Source: Nostoc sp. ATCC 53789
GTDB lineage: Bacteria > Cyanobacteriota > Cyanobacteriia > Cyanobacteriales > Nostocaceae
Reading direction: 5' to 3'
Length of the DNA: 64,000 bases
Assembly: GCF_009873495.1 (NCBI RefSeq)
Contig: NZ_CP046703.1
Location: 2,170,001-2,234,000 of the forward strand
Position 1 is the stretch's first letter, and every line of letters begins with the position of its first letter. Of this stretch, positions 42,287 through 52,221 are shown piece after piece. A program made the position numbers and the translations under genes. The notes under the pieces are model-generated. The model did no database searches. It was not told the DNA's origin and saw nothing but the letters and a program-made list of their open reading frames with translations.

Positions 42287-42402
42287 ATAAGTTGGCGCAA
42301 TAGAATCAAACTATGTAAAGAAAAATGAACTAGGCTAAAACCCTTATACCTATTGACTGTAGCAAGATTGCCTATTGCCTGATCCCAACGACAATTATTT
42401 AC
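42287..42402. repeat. Dispersed repeat, copy 2 (partner at 18480)
   Basis: Shares ordered blocks with 18480-18572 and has a 20-odd-base insertion (GACTGTAGCAAG region) relative to it. It lies directly upstream of the MgtC gene and may carry its promoter. Confidence 0.65.
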
Positions 42403-42444
42403 GCCCACTTAGCTTATATAAAATTATTTACACCAGACTAAACA

Positions 42445-42903
42445 TTGCCAAACACTTACTACATTGCAACTAATGATTGGCTAAATATCAGCTTCAGATT
42501 ATGCTTTGCATTATTTATAGGAGCGATTATCGGCTTAGAACGCCAAATTAGCCGCAAACCAGCCGGTTTAAGAACTCACATGCTGGTGAGTCTAGGTTCA
42601 GCTGTGTTTACCTTGATAATTATGCAAACAGAAGGGCTGCAAAATAGTCCTGATGCACTTAGCCGCGTCATTCAAGGAATTGCAGCCGGTGTAGGATTTC
42701 TCGGTGCTGGAGAAATTGTGCGCCAATCTTCTCAAGAATCACAGCAACTTGAAATTCACGGACTCACATCAGCAGCAGCTATTTGGGTTTCGGCTGCATT
42801 GGGAATTGCAGCCGGTTGTGGTTTGTGGCAGTTAGGATTGATTGGTACTCTGCTGACTTTTCTGATTCTCAACGTTTTTAAAAGGTTAGAAAAACATCAA
42901 TAA
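42445..42903 (+). CDS. MgtC/SapB family membrane protein
   Basis: The 152-residue protein has four to five membrane helices and the MgtC signature GAIIGLERQISRKPAGLRTH, MLVSLGSAVFTL and GVGFLGAGEIV followed by LTSAAAIWVSAALGIAAG. MgtC proteins act in Mg2+ homeostasis and modulate ATP synthase in pathogens. The role in cyanobacteria is not established. The start is a TTG at 42445; no suitable ATG lies before the first helix. The C-terminal soluble domain of full MgtC (about 80 residues) is absent, as in many short SapB proteins. Confidence 0.88.
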   Translation: MPNTYYIATNDWLNISFRLCFALFIGAIIGLERQISRKPAGLRTHMLVSLGSAVFTLIIMQTEGLQNSPDALSRVIQGIAAGVGFLGAGEIVRQSSQESQQLEIHGLTSAAAIWVSAALGIAAGCGLWQLGLIGTLLTFLILNVFKRLEKHQ

Positions 42904-42904
42904 A

Positions 42905-43021
42905 TGAGTAGTGAGTAAGGAGTAATAAGTAATGAGTGAATGAAAAATGGGTATTTACTCATTACTTATTACTTATTACTCCTTACTCCAGAATCACCGT
43001 GCGTTCACGGCGGTGAGGATG
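42905..43021. repeat. 117-bp dispersed repeat, copy 1 (partner at 49558)
   Basis: The order AGTAATAAGTAATGAGTGAA, TGAAAAATGGGTATTTACTC, ATTACTTATT units, then CCAGAATCACCGTGCGTTCA and CGGCGGTGAGGATGTCA is shared with 49558-49672. Its last bases touch the stop codon of recF (43022-43024). Confidence 0.8.
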
Positions 43022-44146
43022 TCAAAAATTTGGGATTATTTCTCCTGCTTTCACAAAAAGAATTTGGGAGGACTTTAACCACTGGGAATCAAAAGAACCC
43101 AAGTGAGTGGTAGTAATTAGGGTTTGAAAGCGGTCTTGAATAGCATCAAGCAATTGATTTTGGCGGGATAAATCTAGTTCGGCAAGAACATCATCAAGTA
43201 ATAGCAATGGTGGCTCTTTGACGACTTCTTCAATTAATTGTAATTCGGCTAATTTTAAAGCTAGAACCAGCGTTCGTTGTTGACCTTGAGAACCGTATTG
43301 ACGAGCGGGTGTCTGGTTAATAGTTAATTCTATTTCGTCTCGATGGGGGCCGACAAGAGTAGTACCTTGGTGCATTTCAGCAACGGCTCGCTGCTGGATT
43401 TTTGCTAAAAAAGCTTGCTGTACTTCTTCTGGCTGGTTATCCTCTGAAGGAATATTAGGCACGTAATTGATTTGCAGAATTTCTGTACTGCCGCTAATAC
43501 TGGCGTGCCAAGCACTAGCAATAGGAGCTAATCTTTCTATGGCGCGATCGCGTCGTCTAATTACTCTGGTTCCTGTGGTCGCTAACTGTGCATCCCATAC
43601 AGCTAGTTCTGAGTGTAGAGACGTTGCATCCAAAGTCTCTACATGGCGTTTTAAAAAGGCATTGCGCTGGCGTAATACATGATTATACTGCTGCAAAATG
43701 TGAGCATAAACTGGTTCGAGTTGAATTAAGAGTGTATCCAACCAGTTGCGGCGACCCTCCGGGCCGCCGCGTACTAGGTCTAAATCCAGGCTGGAAAACT
43801 GCACTGCATTGAGAACGCCAAGAAAATCCATTTGACGGCGGATAGACTCACCATTGAGAGCAACGCTCCGGCGACCATTGCGCCGGAGGGTTAAAGTCAG
43901 TTCACTAACGCCTGTTTGTCGCTCAAGAGTGGCATTAATTTGGGCTATAGCTTCCCCTTCCTGAACCAAATCGCGATCGCGGGTCATGCGGTGTGATCGC
44001 AATGTCGCCAGCAACTCCACCGCCTCCAACAAATTCGATTTTCCCTGAGCGTTATTACCTACCAAAATTGTTTTGGCAGCAGTAAATTCAACCTTTTGGT
44101 CTTGATAATTGCGAAATTGTCGGAGGTTTAGAGTTTTCAGGTACAT
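43022..44146 (-). CDS. recF: DNA replication/repair protein RecF
   Basis: RecF is an ABC-type ATPase that, with RecO and RecR, loads RecA at single-strand gaps. The 374-residue product has [17 protein letters not shown] at the N terminus, Walker [17 protein letters not shown], a signature region [18 protein letters not shown], Walker [14 protein letters not shown] and a D-loop/H-switch region [10 protein letters not shown]. The ATG at 44146 is chosen. A longer in-frame start at 44257 only adds residues read from a GGGAATT repeat. About ten residues (near 168-178) come from a GTAGAGACG-type palindrome inside the gene. Confidence 0.96.
   Translation of the reverse strand: MYLKTLNLRQFRNYQDQKVEFTAAKTILVGNNAQGKSNLLEAVELLATLRSHRMTRDRDLVQEGEAIAQINATLERQTGVSELTLTLRRNGRRSVALNGESIRRQMDFLGVLNAVQFSSLDLDLVRGGPEGRRNWLDTLLIQLEPVYAHILQQYNHVLRQRNAFLKRHVETLDATSLHSELAVWDAQLATTGTRVIRRRDRAIERLAPIASAWHASISGSTEILQINYVPNIPSEDNQPEEVQQAFLAKIQQRAVAEMHQGTTLVGPHRDEIELTINQTPARQYGSQGQQRTLVLALKLAELQLIEEVVKEPPLLLLDDVLAELDLSRQNQLLDAIQDRFQTLITTTHLGSFDSQWLKSSQILFVKAGEIIPNF
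43614..43643. repeat. Decayed palindromic repeat inside recF
   Basis: TGTAGAGACGTTGCATCC-AAAGTCTCTACA matches the perfect palindrome at 23-53 except in the central-right arm. It is translated in the minus strand as [10 protein letters not shown] within recF, in the helical region of the protein. Confidence 0.7.
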
Positions 44147-44149
44147 AGC

Positions 44150-44290
44150 AGGGATTGGGAATTGGGAATTGGGAATTGGGAATTGAGCATTAGGAAGGAT
44201 GGAGAAAAATAAGAAGTAAAAGATTAGAGGGGTAGAAGAGAATAACCAATGCCCCATTCCCCATTTCCCATTCCCAATTCCCCATGCCCA
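44150..44290. repeat. GGGAATT tandem repeats and complementary half
   Basis: Four GGGAATT units (44155-44185) are followed by unique sequence and then TTCCCATTCCCAATTCCCCA-like units. They make up most of the gap between recF and the P-type ATPase gene. The recF promoter must lie in or across this repeat if recF is not co-transcribed with the ATPase gene. Confidence 0.75.
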
Positions 44291-44292
44291 AT

Positions 44293-47151
44293 TTACACAG
44301 CCTTCTTGCCCATAATCCGCAGAAATATCTTCTCCGCTTCAATCCAGACAAACATTAAAGCACTGAAGCCAATACAAACGCCCAACTCTTGCATATTGAG
44401 GTAGTGAGTACCAAAGAAATCTCGCAGGGGTGGGACGTAAATTAGCATCAACTGCAAAATCGTGGTGACGACAACAGCCGCTAGTACAAAAATATTGGAG
44501 AAGGGATTCATCTCGATAGTCAGTCGGTTATTGGAGCGAATGGCGATCGCATGACCCATTTGGGCAATACACAAGGTCGTAAATACCATTGTTTTCCAAG
44601 TTTCGGGATCGCCTTGATACCCAGCAGCATGGGTATGTTGATAAGCCCACCACATCAAGGCAATGGTGATAATGGCAAAAATAATCCCAATGCGAATCAT
44701 GTAAGAACCCAATCCCCTAGCGAAAATACTTTCGCGGGGACTAAAAGGCGGACGTTGCATCACATCCGGTTCTGGAGGTTCCACAGCTAATGCCAAGGCT
44801 GGTAAACCGTCTGTCACCAAGTTCATCCAGAGAATTTGTAAGGGGGTAAGGGGAACGCCTCCCAAACCAATTAAGGGTGCGGCTGCAATGGTCAGAACTT
44901 CGCCAATGTTACTGCCCAAGATGTATTTAATAAAGCGGCGAATATTGGTGTAAACAACTCTACCTTCCTTGGTGGCGCTAACAATGGTGGCGAAGTTGTC
45001 ATCAAGTAACACCATATCGCTGGCTTCCTTACTGACATCAGTGCCAGTAATGCCCATTGCAATACCAATATCGGCTTGTTTGAGGGCTGGGGCATCGTTA
45101 ACACCATCGCCCGTCATCGCTACAAACCGTCCCCGACGTTGCAACGCTTGGACAATTCGCAGTTTGTGTTCTGGGGAAACCCTAGCATAAATGCTTACTA
45201 GGTCAACGTTTTGCTCTAATTCCTCATCACTCATCCGTTGCAATTCTTGACCGGTGAGAACGCGATCGCCTTCTTGGGCAATTCCTAAATCGGTAGCGAT
45301 CGCTCGTGCTGTTAATTGGTGGTCGCCAGTAATCATCACTGGGCGAATACCTGCATCTCGACATTCTTGGACTGCTGCCCTCACCTCTGGGCGTGGCGCA
45401 TCCAGCATTCCTACCAATCCCAGCCACACTAATTCTTGCTCAGATGCCTCGCTTGAACCGTCCGGTGGAATTTCCGCGAGAGATTTGTAGGCAAAACCTA
45501 GTACCCGCAAACCTTTACTTGCCATCAGGTCATTTTCTGCCAAAATTTTCTGGCGTTGTTCTTCGGTTAAGGGGGCTGAGTGATTGCCCAAATGAATCTG
45601 AGTGGAACGTGCCAAGGTTAACTCTGGAGAACCTTTGGTAAACATTAAGTAAGGTTCAGATTGGAGAAAACCGGCGATCGCAGGGTCAATGCCTCTCGAA
45701 GACGCTTCACCTGTGGCAACTCCCTGCACCTGAGAAATCACGCTCATCCGCTTCCGTTCCGAAGAAAAGGGAAACTCGGCAACGCGAGGCAACTTACTGT
45801 TCCACTGGTCTTTTTCGATTCCGGCTTTTCCCGCCAGGGTGACTAATGCGCCCTCTGTTGGATCTCCTAAAATTGCCCATTCACCTTGTTCTTTTTGCAA
45901 CACTGAATCATTGCAAACAGCGCAGGCGACTGATAACGCGGAAATTTCTGGAGACTCCTCTAAGGAAACTTTTTGACCATTTAACTGAAAGTCCCCTGTG
46001 GGAGCATAACCTTCGCCGGTGACGCGAAAAGCTTTGTCATTGGTATAAACCGATTGCACCACCATTTTATTTTGAGTCAGGGTGCCGGTTTTATCAGAAC
46101 AGATGGTGGTTACAGAACCTAATGTTTCTACTGCTGGTAGTTTGCGAATCAAGGCATTTTGGCGCACCATTCGCTGGGTTCCCAGTGCCAATGTAACGGT
46201 AATTACAGCTGGTAAACCTTCTGGTACTACAGCAACCGCCATACTCAAGGAAACTTCCAAAAGTTCTTGGATGTTTTTAAAACCTCCGTCCTTGATGACA
46301 CCACCAACAACGACGATCGCCACGAGAATTAAAGAACCCGTAACCAGGACATTACCCAGTTGAGTCATACGTTGCTGTAACGGCGTAGGTTCACTTTCCA
46401 CCGCCTGCAACATCGTAGCAATTTTGCCTAATTCTGTTGTCATGCCGGTGTTAGTCACCAGAACCTTACCGCGTCCTTGGACTACTTCGGTTCCTTGATA
46501 CACGACATTAAGGCGATCGCCTAATGATGTGTCCTCCGGCAATTTTAGTGATGCCTGTTTATTCACCGCTTCGGCTTCACCAGTCAATGCCGACTCACGC
46601 ACTTGTAAATTAGACTGTTCTATTAAACGTCCATCCGCAGCTATCTGCATTCCAGCTTCCAGCAGCATTACATCCCCTGGAACTAGTTCCTTGGCTGCTA
46701 TCTCCACCAGTCTGGTGTTGCGGATGACCCGTACTAAGGGAGAAGTCATTTTTTTCAGGGCTGCCAAGGCTTTTTCGGCACGGCTTTCTTGGACATAGCC
46801 GAGTATGCCATTGAGAATCACAATTGCTAAGATAGCGATCGTATCTTTAAATGGCACTTCACCGGGCTTCAAATCGCCCGCCCGCAAAGCCATCAGGTCT
46901 AAAAACCCAGAAATCAGAGCTACGCCAATCAGCATCAACAACATAATGTTCTTGAACTGATCTAGCAGAATTTCCCAAGCACTACGGCCAGCAGTTTCTT
47001 CAAGTTCGTTGGGGCCGTATTTTTGCAACCTCTGTTGAATTTCTTGAGGTGTTAAGCCACTGTCTGCATTACTATCGAGCAGTTCTAGCGCTTTATCAAC
47101 TTCTAAACTATGCCAAACGGCGGCACCTTCAGGCAGAGAATTAGCAGACAT
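44293..47151 (-). CDS. P-type cation-transporting ATPase (P2A, Ca2+-type, PacL-like)
   Basis: The protein of about 952 residues has the P2A layout: a cation-ATPase N domain ([19 protein letters not shown]), paired N-terminal helices, the actuator motif [10 protein letters not shown] and the membrane motif [18 protein letters not shown]. The phosphorylated Asp lies in [13 protein letters not shown] (near residue 350), the hinge motif is [20 protein letters not shown], and six C-terminal helices end the chain. It most likely exports Ca2+ (or a related cation). The ATG at 47151 is preferred; a GTG at 47163 adds four residues. It reads toward recF with a repeat of about 145 bp between them. Confidence 0.9.
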   Translation of the reverse strand: MSANSLPEGAAVWHSLEVDKALELLDSNADSGLTPQEIQQRLQKYGPNELEETAGRSAWEILLDQFKNIMLLMLIGVALISGFLDLMALRAGDLKPGEVPFKDTIAILAIVILNGILGYVQESRAEKALAALKKMTSPLVRVIRNTRLVEIAAKELVPGDVMLLEAGMQIAADGRLIEQSNLQVRESALTGEAEAVNKQASLKLPEDTSLGDRLNVVYQGTEVVQGRGKVLVTNTGMTTELGKIATMLQAVESEPTPLQQRMTQLGNVLVTGSLILVAIVVVGGVIKDGGFKNIQELLEVSLSMAVAVVPEGLPAVITVTLALGTQRMVRQNALIRKLPAVETLGSVTTICSDKTGTLTQNKMVVQSVYTNDKAFRVTGEGYAPTGDFQLNGQKVSLEESPEISALSVACAVCNDSVLQKEQGEWAILGDPTEGALVTLAGKAGIEKDQWNSKLPRVAEFPFSSERKRMSVISQVQGVATGEASSRGIDPAIAGFLQSEPYLMFTKGSPELTLARSTQIHLGNHSAPLTEEQRQKILAENDLMASKGLRVLGFAYKSLAEIPPDGSSEASEQELVWLGLVGMLDAPRPEVRAAVQECRDAGIRPVMITGDHQLTARAIATDLGIAQEGDRVLTGQELQRMSDEELEQNVDLVSIYARVSPEHKLRIVQALQRRGRFVAMTGDGVNDAPALKQADIGIAMGITGTDVSKEASDMVLLDDNFATIVSATKEGRVVYTNIRRFIKYILGSNIGEVLTIAAAPLIGLGGVPLTPLQILWMNLVTDGLPALALAVEPPEPDVMQRPPFSPRESIFARGLGSYMIRIGIIFAIITIALMWWAYQHTHAAGYQGDPETWKTMVFTTLCIAQMGHAIAIRSNNRLTIEMNPFSNIFVLAAVVVTTILQLMLIYVPPLRDFFGTHYLNMQELGVCIGFSALMFVWIEAEKIFLRIMGKKAV

Positions 47152-47743
47152 CGTGTAGGTCACAGCAAATGGTTACAAAATTCGATCATAATTTAGTGAT
47201 GGCAGGAATTCCATCTTCTAAAGTTACATTAAGGCGATCGCCTAGATATGTGAAGGAGACGGAAGGAACTTTTCAGTTGGGGATTTGACCCCGGATGAAT
47301 TTAAGTCATTGAAGTCATTGAACTATCGTTAATGGGGTTTTAAACCCAAGCTTGCTCTGGTGACAGCAGTTCAAGAGTGAGGATATTTTTTCTCCTGTCT
47401 TGCTTGATAAATGTATATGTAATTCTTAACATTTGTAAATCCCCCCATTTTGACATAGTATTATTTCTCACGAAAGAGTTGATCGGAACACATTTTACCG
47501 ATAATTATGAGTAATAGAGCTTTGAAGCTTTGTTACAGAGGATATGTCACAATTAATTTTAGGCTGCCATTCCTTTCATTTCATCCCGTAGTCAATAGCC
47601 AGGATGTATGGCACGATTGCATTTCTTCATTTTTAATTTTGCGGAAAGTTGAGCCAGTCCCTTGCGTATTTCGCCGCTCAAGTAAACTGGAGTGCCATTA
47701 GGGTTTACCAATCTAGCAAACTTTTCCAGCTGAATTTTGAATT
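47152..47743. other. Divergent intergenic region
   Basis: About 590 bp between the P-type ATPase (-) and the transglutaminase-like gene (+). No real gene is seen; short frames here (47507-47701 plus, 47592-47774 minus) have no recognisable similarity. It presumably holds both promoters. Confidence 0.45.
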
Positions 47744-47779
47744 TTGAATTACCCAGGCGTGCTAAACCATTCAATAAAT

Positions 47780-49459
47780 ATGCTTAATATGAGTTTTGCA
47801 CTCCCCACTTTGACCGTTAGCCAGATGTTTGGGCAAAAAACAATTCGACCGCTTACTGCTGCTACCCTGTGTGGCATTACTTTCATTAAAGATAGACTCA
47901 TTGCCATTGACAGTATTAAAGGGCATCTACTGGAGATTGATCCCACCTCTGACAACAGCAAAATTCTCAATCCCCATCAAGTTAAAGAATTTACCGATGT
48001 CACTGGTATAGCGGTATGGGAAGATTCCCTGTGGGTGAGCCGCGAAAATAGTGTTTACTTGTGCAAGCTCAATGCTTTGGGTCTGGAACATTTTGTGACA
48101 TTGCCTTATCCGGCTGACGGCGTTGCTGTTTGGGAAACAACAGTCTATGTCAGCTGCCAACGGCTGGGCTACATTTTGGTTTATGACCGCGAAACACGAA
48201 AAGAAATTACCAGATTTTATGCCCCTGGAGTTGGGATAGAGAATTTAGCCGTTAACCAAGAAATGCTATGGATTTGCGATCGCACCGAACAATCAGTGTA
48301 CGCAATGGACAGGGCAACAGGAGAACTGCAATTTAGTGTCCTGACACCGTTTGAATGTCCTACAGGCATAGCGATACATAAAAATGCCGAAACAGGTAAA
48401 GAAAGTATTTACGTTGCCTACGCCTCCGAGGAGCCTTATATCCGGGATAACCCCAATGCCGATCCAAGTCATGAGCTAACATTCCGCGATCGCACTTTTA
48501 TTCATCCCCTGCATTATCATTACCAGCCAGATAAGCGCTACGCCCTCTCTAATGGCTATCTCATTGAAATGTCTTATGCTGAGGAAATTGCACCCTTAGA
48601 CGAGGTGTATTTACCTGATGTCGAATGGCGCATTGCCCTACCATCGGAAACTGAGCGTCAAAAGGTGAAACACGTTGAAGCAATTGGTATACCCTTTACA
48701 GAAGAAGTAATAGAAGGGCAACGTGTAGCAGTCTTTAAATTTGATTCTCTTGCCCCAGGTGAACGGCATATATTTGGCTGGAAAGCACTTGTGGAAGTTC
48801 GAGGAATTAAGTATCGCATCACGCCTAGAGATGTTGAAGATATACCTGAACTATCTCCAGAATTACAAACACGCTACCTAGTAGATGACGACGATTTAGC
48901 AATGGATACTACCATTGTTCGCCGTGCCGCCAGAGAAGCAATTGGTTCTGAAACAAATGTACTGCGAAAAATGCACAGCATCCGCAACTACGTATACGAC
49001 CAGTTATCTTACGGTATTAAACCTTACATCGACACGCCAGATATAGTTTTAGAACGGGGCGTTGGTTCCTGTGGGGAATATGTCGGCGTATTGCTTGCCC
49101 TAGCCCGTTTAAATGGCATCCCCTGCCGCACCGTAGGTAGGTACAAATGTCCTCCCCATAGTGACTTACTAGGAGTACCACTACAACCAGACTTTAATCA
49201 TGTTTGGCTGGAGTTCTACGTCCCGAATTTTGGTTGGTTGCCAATGGAATCAAATCCTGATGATGTGAGTGAAGGTGGGCCTTATCCGACGCGCTTTTTT
49301 ATGGGCTTATGCTGGTATCACATTGAAATTGGCAAAGGTATCACTTTTGAAACTGTGACAAGTCAAGGTGCGCGGCTAACCAAAGAAGATATCCCCATCG
49401 GTGATTTGGCGATAAATCATATTCGCTTCACAATTCTTAAAGAATTGCCGCCCTTTTGA
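47780..49459 (+). CDS. Beta-propeller-like plus transglutaminase-like protein
   Basis: The protein of about 559 residues has an N-terminal region of repeated strands (about 20-230, GIAVWEDSLWVSRENSVYL, DGVAVWETTVYVSCQRLGYI, NLAVNQEMLWICDRTEQSVY) that looks like a six-bladed propeller. A linker and a transglutaminase-like core follow, with Cys in RGVGSCGEYVGVLLALARLN, His in PDFNHVWLEFY and Asp in ESNPDDVS. The triad is complete, so it may be a peptidase, amidase or cross-linking enzyme. There is no signal peptide. The ATG at 47780 or 47789 is likely; a TTG at 47744 would extend it. Confidence 0.8.
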   Translation: MLNMSFALPTLTVSQMFGQKTIRPLTAATLCGITFIKDRLIAIDSIKGHLLEIDPTSDNSKILNPHQVKEFTDVTGIAVWEDSLWVSRENSVYLCKLNALGLEHFVTLPYPADGVAVWETTVYVSCQRLGYILVYDRETRKEITRFYAPGVGIENLAVNQEMLWICDRTEQSVYAMDRATGELQFSVLTPFECPTGIAIHKNAETGKESIYVAYASEEPYIRDNPNADPSHELTFRDRTFIHPLHYHYQPDKRYALSNGYLIEMSYAEEIAPLDEVYLPDVEWRIALPSETERQKVKHVEAIGIPFTEEVIEGQRVAVFKFDSLAPGERHIFGWKALVEVRGIKYRITPRDVEDIPELSPELQTRYLVDDDDLAMDTTIVRRAAREAIGSETNVLRKMHSIRNYVYDQLSYGIKPYIDTPDIVLERGVGSCGEYVGVLLALARLNGIPCRTVGRYKCPPHSDLLGVPLQPDFNHVWLEFYVPNFGWLPMESNPDDVSEGGPYPTRFFMGLCWYHIEIGKGITFETVTSQGARLTKEDIPIGDLAINHIRFTILKELPPF

Positions 49460-49557
49460 ATTTCTTCGATTTATTTACCCAAATTATCAGAAAAATGGGT
49501 TTAAAACCCCGTGTTTACTTCGGCTACGCTCAGTAACCATCCAGCACGGCTTTAAAG

Positions 49558-49672
49558 TAATGAGTAATGAGTAATGAGTGGATGAAAAATGGGTATTTAC
49601 TCATTACTTATTACTTATTACTTATTACTCATTACTCCAGAATCACCGTGCATTAACGGCGGTGAGGATGTC
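49558..49672. repeat. 117-bp dispersed repeat, copy 2 (partner at 42905)
   Basis: Contains AATGAGTAATGAGTGGATGA, TGGGTATTTACTCATTACTT and CCAGAATCACCGTGCATTAA, then CGGCGGTGAGGATGTCA, in the same order as copy 1. Its right end coincides with the end of a decayed minus-strand gene (next entry). Confidence 0.8.
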
Positions 49673-49790
49673 AAGCTTTTTAATTAGCTCCTGTTTTTCA
49701 GGATTATTGAGCCAATCTTTTAGAGCCTCAGCGATCATATCGCTGAGGTTTTTATCTGCTTTTTAGGCTATGTTGATTTAGTGGTTTTTC
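49643..49790 (-). pseudogene. Decayed small ribbon-helix-helix/antitoxin-like gene
   Basis: The minus strand reads KADKNLSDMIAEALKDWLNN, then [19 protein letters not shown], then TGA at 49643. Upstream the frame is blocked by TAA, but a neighbouring frame reads GKTTKST-stop-PKK, so a stop plus a -1 shift separate the halves. The Ser-Asp-x-Ile-x-Glu-Ala-Leu pattern resembles the second helix of small RHH or plasmid-type antitoxins. Assignment is tentative. Confidence 0.4.
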
Positions 49791-49836
49791 CTATTCATCA
49801 ACCATGAAAACAACATTTTAGATTCAGACTAAGGGC

Positions 49837-51225
49837 ATGAATGATTGGAAATCTCTGAATGACTTCTCTGACAAACAATATACGCAGCAGCAAAACTTCT
49901 CGCTGGCTTTTCTGCTGCGGATGATCAATGGTATATCTGACCCCATTTTTCTTAAAAACGACCAACATCAGTGGATACTACTTAACGATGCCTTTTGTAA
50001 TTTCATCGGGTATAGCCGAGAAGAATTAATTGGTAAGTCTGACTATGATGTTTTTTCCAAAGCGGAAGCTAATGTGTTTTGGGAAAAAGATGAACTGGTT
50101 TTCACTACAGGGATAACTCATGAAAACGAGGAATTATTTACAGATTCCAATGGCGCAACACACTGTATCCTGACCAAAAAATATTTGTTTAAGGATGATT
50201 TAGGTAATCGTTTCTTAGTTGGGATTATTCGTGATTTAACAGAGCAAAAGCAGGTAGAAGCCGCCCTGCGCCATAGTAATGCTGTGCTTAAACAAGCGGA
50301 AGCAGACCTACGACAGCAAACACAAGAACTAGAAACAGCATTATCCAAACTACAAAATACCCAAACTCAGTTAATCCAAAGCGAAAAAATGTCCAGTTTG
50401 GGTCAACTAGTTGCAGGTGTGGCACATGAAATCAACAACCCAGTTAGCTTTATTTACGGCAATATTAGCCCAGCTGATGAATACACCAAAAATTTATTTT
50501 CACTGTTAGACCTCTACCAAAGACATTATCCCCAATCAGTCAAGGCAATTCAGGAGTTTGCAGATTTAATTGAACTAGACTTCTTAAGGTCAGACTTACC
50601 CAAATTATTCCAATCGATGATGATGGGAGCAGAGCGGATTCGAGAGATTGTGCTTTCCCTGCGGACTTTCTCGCGCTTAGATGAAGCTGAAATGAAACGG
50701 GTTGATATCCATGAGGGAATTGATAGTACGATGATGATTATCCAAAGCCGCCTCAAGGCTACTGACCAGCGCCCGAAAATTGAGGTGATCAAAGAATATG
50801 GCAATCTCCCCTTGGTTGAATGTTATGCTGGGCAGTTAAACCAAGTATTTATGAATATTTTAGTGAATGCGATCGATGCTTTAGAAGATTCATTGGTTAT
50901 ATCTCGGTGGACAACAAAAAAACGACTAAAAACGGATAATCCTCGAATTTATATTCGCACCAAATTACTAACACCAAATCAAGTCACAATTGGCATTGCC
51001 GACAACGGACTCGGAATACCAGAAGATGCTAAAAAGCAACTATTTAATCCCTTTTTTACGACCAAGCCCGTTGGACAAGGTACGGGTATGGGGCTGGCTA
51101 TTAGTCACCAAATTATCACAGAAAGACATGGCGGCTCTTTAGAATGCATTTCGCAACCAGGAGTTGGTACTGAGTTTATCATTCGCATTCCCCTCATTCA
51201 ACAACGTCAAATTTCTAACCTCTGA
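49837..51225 (+). CDS. Soluble PAS-domain sensor histidine kinase
   Basis: The 462-residue cytoplasmic kinase has one PAS/PAC domain (about 25-150, LRMINGISDPIFLKNDQHQW to GIIRDLTEQK) and a coiled coil. HisKA follows with the phosphoacceptor in LGQLVAGVAHEINNP, and an intact HATPase has NILVNAIDAL, IADNGLGIPE and GQGTGMGLAISHQ. It lacks membrane segments and a receiver. It is closely related to the C-terminal half of the kinases at 10309 and 58799. Its end overlaps the convergent nuclease-like gene by 11 bp. Confidence 0.92.
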   Translation: MNDWKSLNDFSDKQYTQQQNFSLAFLLRMINGISDPIFLKNDQHQWILLNDAFCNFIGYSREELIGKSDYDVFSKAEANVFWEKDELVFTTGITHENEELFTDSNGATHCILTKKYLFKDDLGNRFLVGIIRDLTEQKQVEAALRHSNAVLKQAEADLRQQTQELETALSKLQNTQTQLIQSEKMSSLGQLVAGVAHEINNPVSFIYGNISPADEYTKNLFSLLDLYQRHYPQSVKAIQEFADLIELDFLRSDLPKLFQSMMMGAERIREIVLSLRTFSRLDEAEMKRVDIHEGIDSTMMIIQSRLKATDQRPKIEVIKEYGNLPLVECYAGQLNQVFMNILVNAIDALEDSLVISRWTTKKRLKTDNPRIYIRTKLLTPNQVTIGIADNGLGIPEDAKKQLFNPFFTTKPVGQGTGMGLAISHQIITERHGGSLECISQPGVGTEFIIRIPLIQQRQISNL

Positions 51226-52075
51226 TATTAACTCTTAAACTGGGCAGTGGATACGACTGATGTTGCTTAAAATCGGCAAATTCGCAGATTGAGTTAAATG
51301 GACAAAAGCGGCAGTGAGAACCAGGATTAGGAGGAAAAATTTTACTAAAATTAGTAGTTTTTTCCTGATATTTTTGCAAATCGTGCTGGTGCTTATGGGC
51401 AATATTAGCTAACTCAAATTTTAAAGATTCTAATTCACTATTATTGATGCTAATTAACTCAGACTTTTTACATATTTCTAAATTATAAAATGATGCGACA
51501 GCTTCGTGTTCAGGGTAAAGATAACGAGCAGCGAGCAAATAAACTAATGCCTGTCGTTTGTCAAAAGCTGACTTACCTGTTTTGAAATCTAAAATATGTA
51601 AAGTCCTATCAGATTCAATGAAAACGCAGTCCATAGCCGCATATAACCGAAAGCAATAATCCTCTTGCTCAACTACTATTGGCTTAGGAAAGCCTTCATC
51701 ACCCGGAGTTAATTGGATAATATCTTTATCCAAAAGCAACGGCGCATCATGATATTTTTGCAAAATTTGCAGGACGCGTTGCTGGACTTGAACGCTTGAA
51801 TTGCCTAACTTAAGTAGCTGTGCAACTCTTTCTACACCATCTGATTGCTTCAGCAGATGCAGATGATGATGAAACTCATAAACACCTTTTTGGGCGAGTA
51901 TGCCAATGCGCTGGGGTGCAGTGGCTTGCGCTAGCAGTGCTTTGACTTGTGGTTCGTGTTGCCGTGCTTTGATAAACCCCCGTCTCATCTGGCAATGCCA
52001 GCGTTCTTGCCCGGTCGCTGGGGCAACTAGAGACCAAAGGTGATAACTGGCAAAAGGTCGATCGGGGGTTGACAT
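51215..52075 (-). CDS. PD-(D/E)XK nuclease-superfamily protein (RecB/Cas4-like)
   Basis: The 286-residue protein shows the RecB-type nuclease core, with Asp in AAMDCVFIESDRTLHILDFK, the D-x-K motif ILDFKTGKSAFD, and a downstream Q/Y motif RQALVYLLAARYLYPEHEAV. A C-terminal Cys pair block HCRFCPFNSICEF probably joins an N-terminal Cys to hold an iron-sulphur cluster, as in Cas4/AddB-type nucleases. There are no cas genes or CRISPR arrays nearby, so a repair role is more likely. The ATG at 52075 gives MSTPDRPFASYHLW. Confidence 0.8.
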   Translation of the reverse strand: MSTPDRPFASYHLWSLVAPATGQERWHCQMRRGFIKARQHEPQVKALLAQATAPQRIGILAQKGVYEFHHHLHLLKQSDGVERVAQLLKLGNSSVQVQQRVLQILQKYHDAPLLLDKDIIQLTPGDEGFPKPIVVEQEDYCFRLYAAMDCVFIESDRTLHILDFKTGKSAFDKRQALVYLLAARYLYPEHEAVASFYNLEICKKSELISINNSELESLKFELANIAHKHQHDLQKYQEKTTNFSKIFPPNPGSHCRFCPFNSICEFADFKQHQSYPLPSLRVNIRG

Positions 52076-52221
52076 TGCTCAGAAACAGTGAGAGAAAATA
52101 CGGTGGGGCGAAGTTTAAACTAAGGCTTACTTAGAAAAGAACTTCGGAGGATAGTTGCTGCTACACAAGCTTTGCGGGAAGCTTTTATAGTACTGATAAT
52201 GTACGGGAGCAAGCGGCAAAA

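Noticed and set aside
44147..44257. N-terminal extension of RecF with a hydrophobic stretch
   Set aside because: The extra 37 residues are read from GGGAATT tandem repeats; RecF proteins begin at [14 protein letters not shown].
47592..47774. Possible small minus-strand gene (NPNGTPVYLSGEIRKG)
   Set aside because: No recognised family, no good ribosome site, and it overlaps the start of the transglutaminase-like gene.
51215..52075. Cas4 of a CRISPR system
   Set aside because: The PD-(D/E)XK and Cys motifs fit Cas4/RecB-type nucleases, but no other cas gene or repeat array is present in the window.
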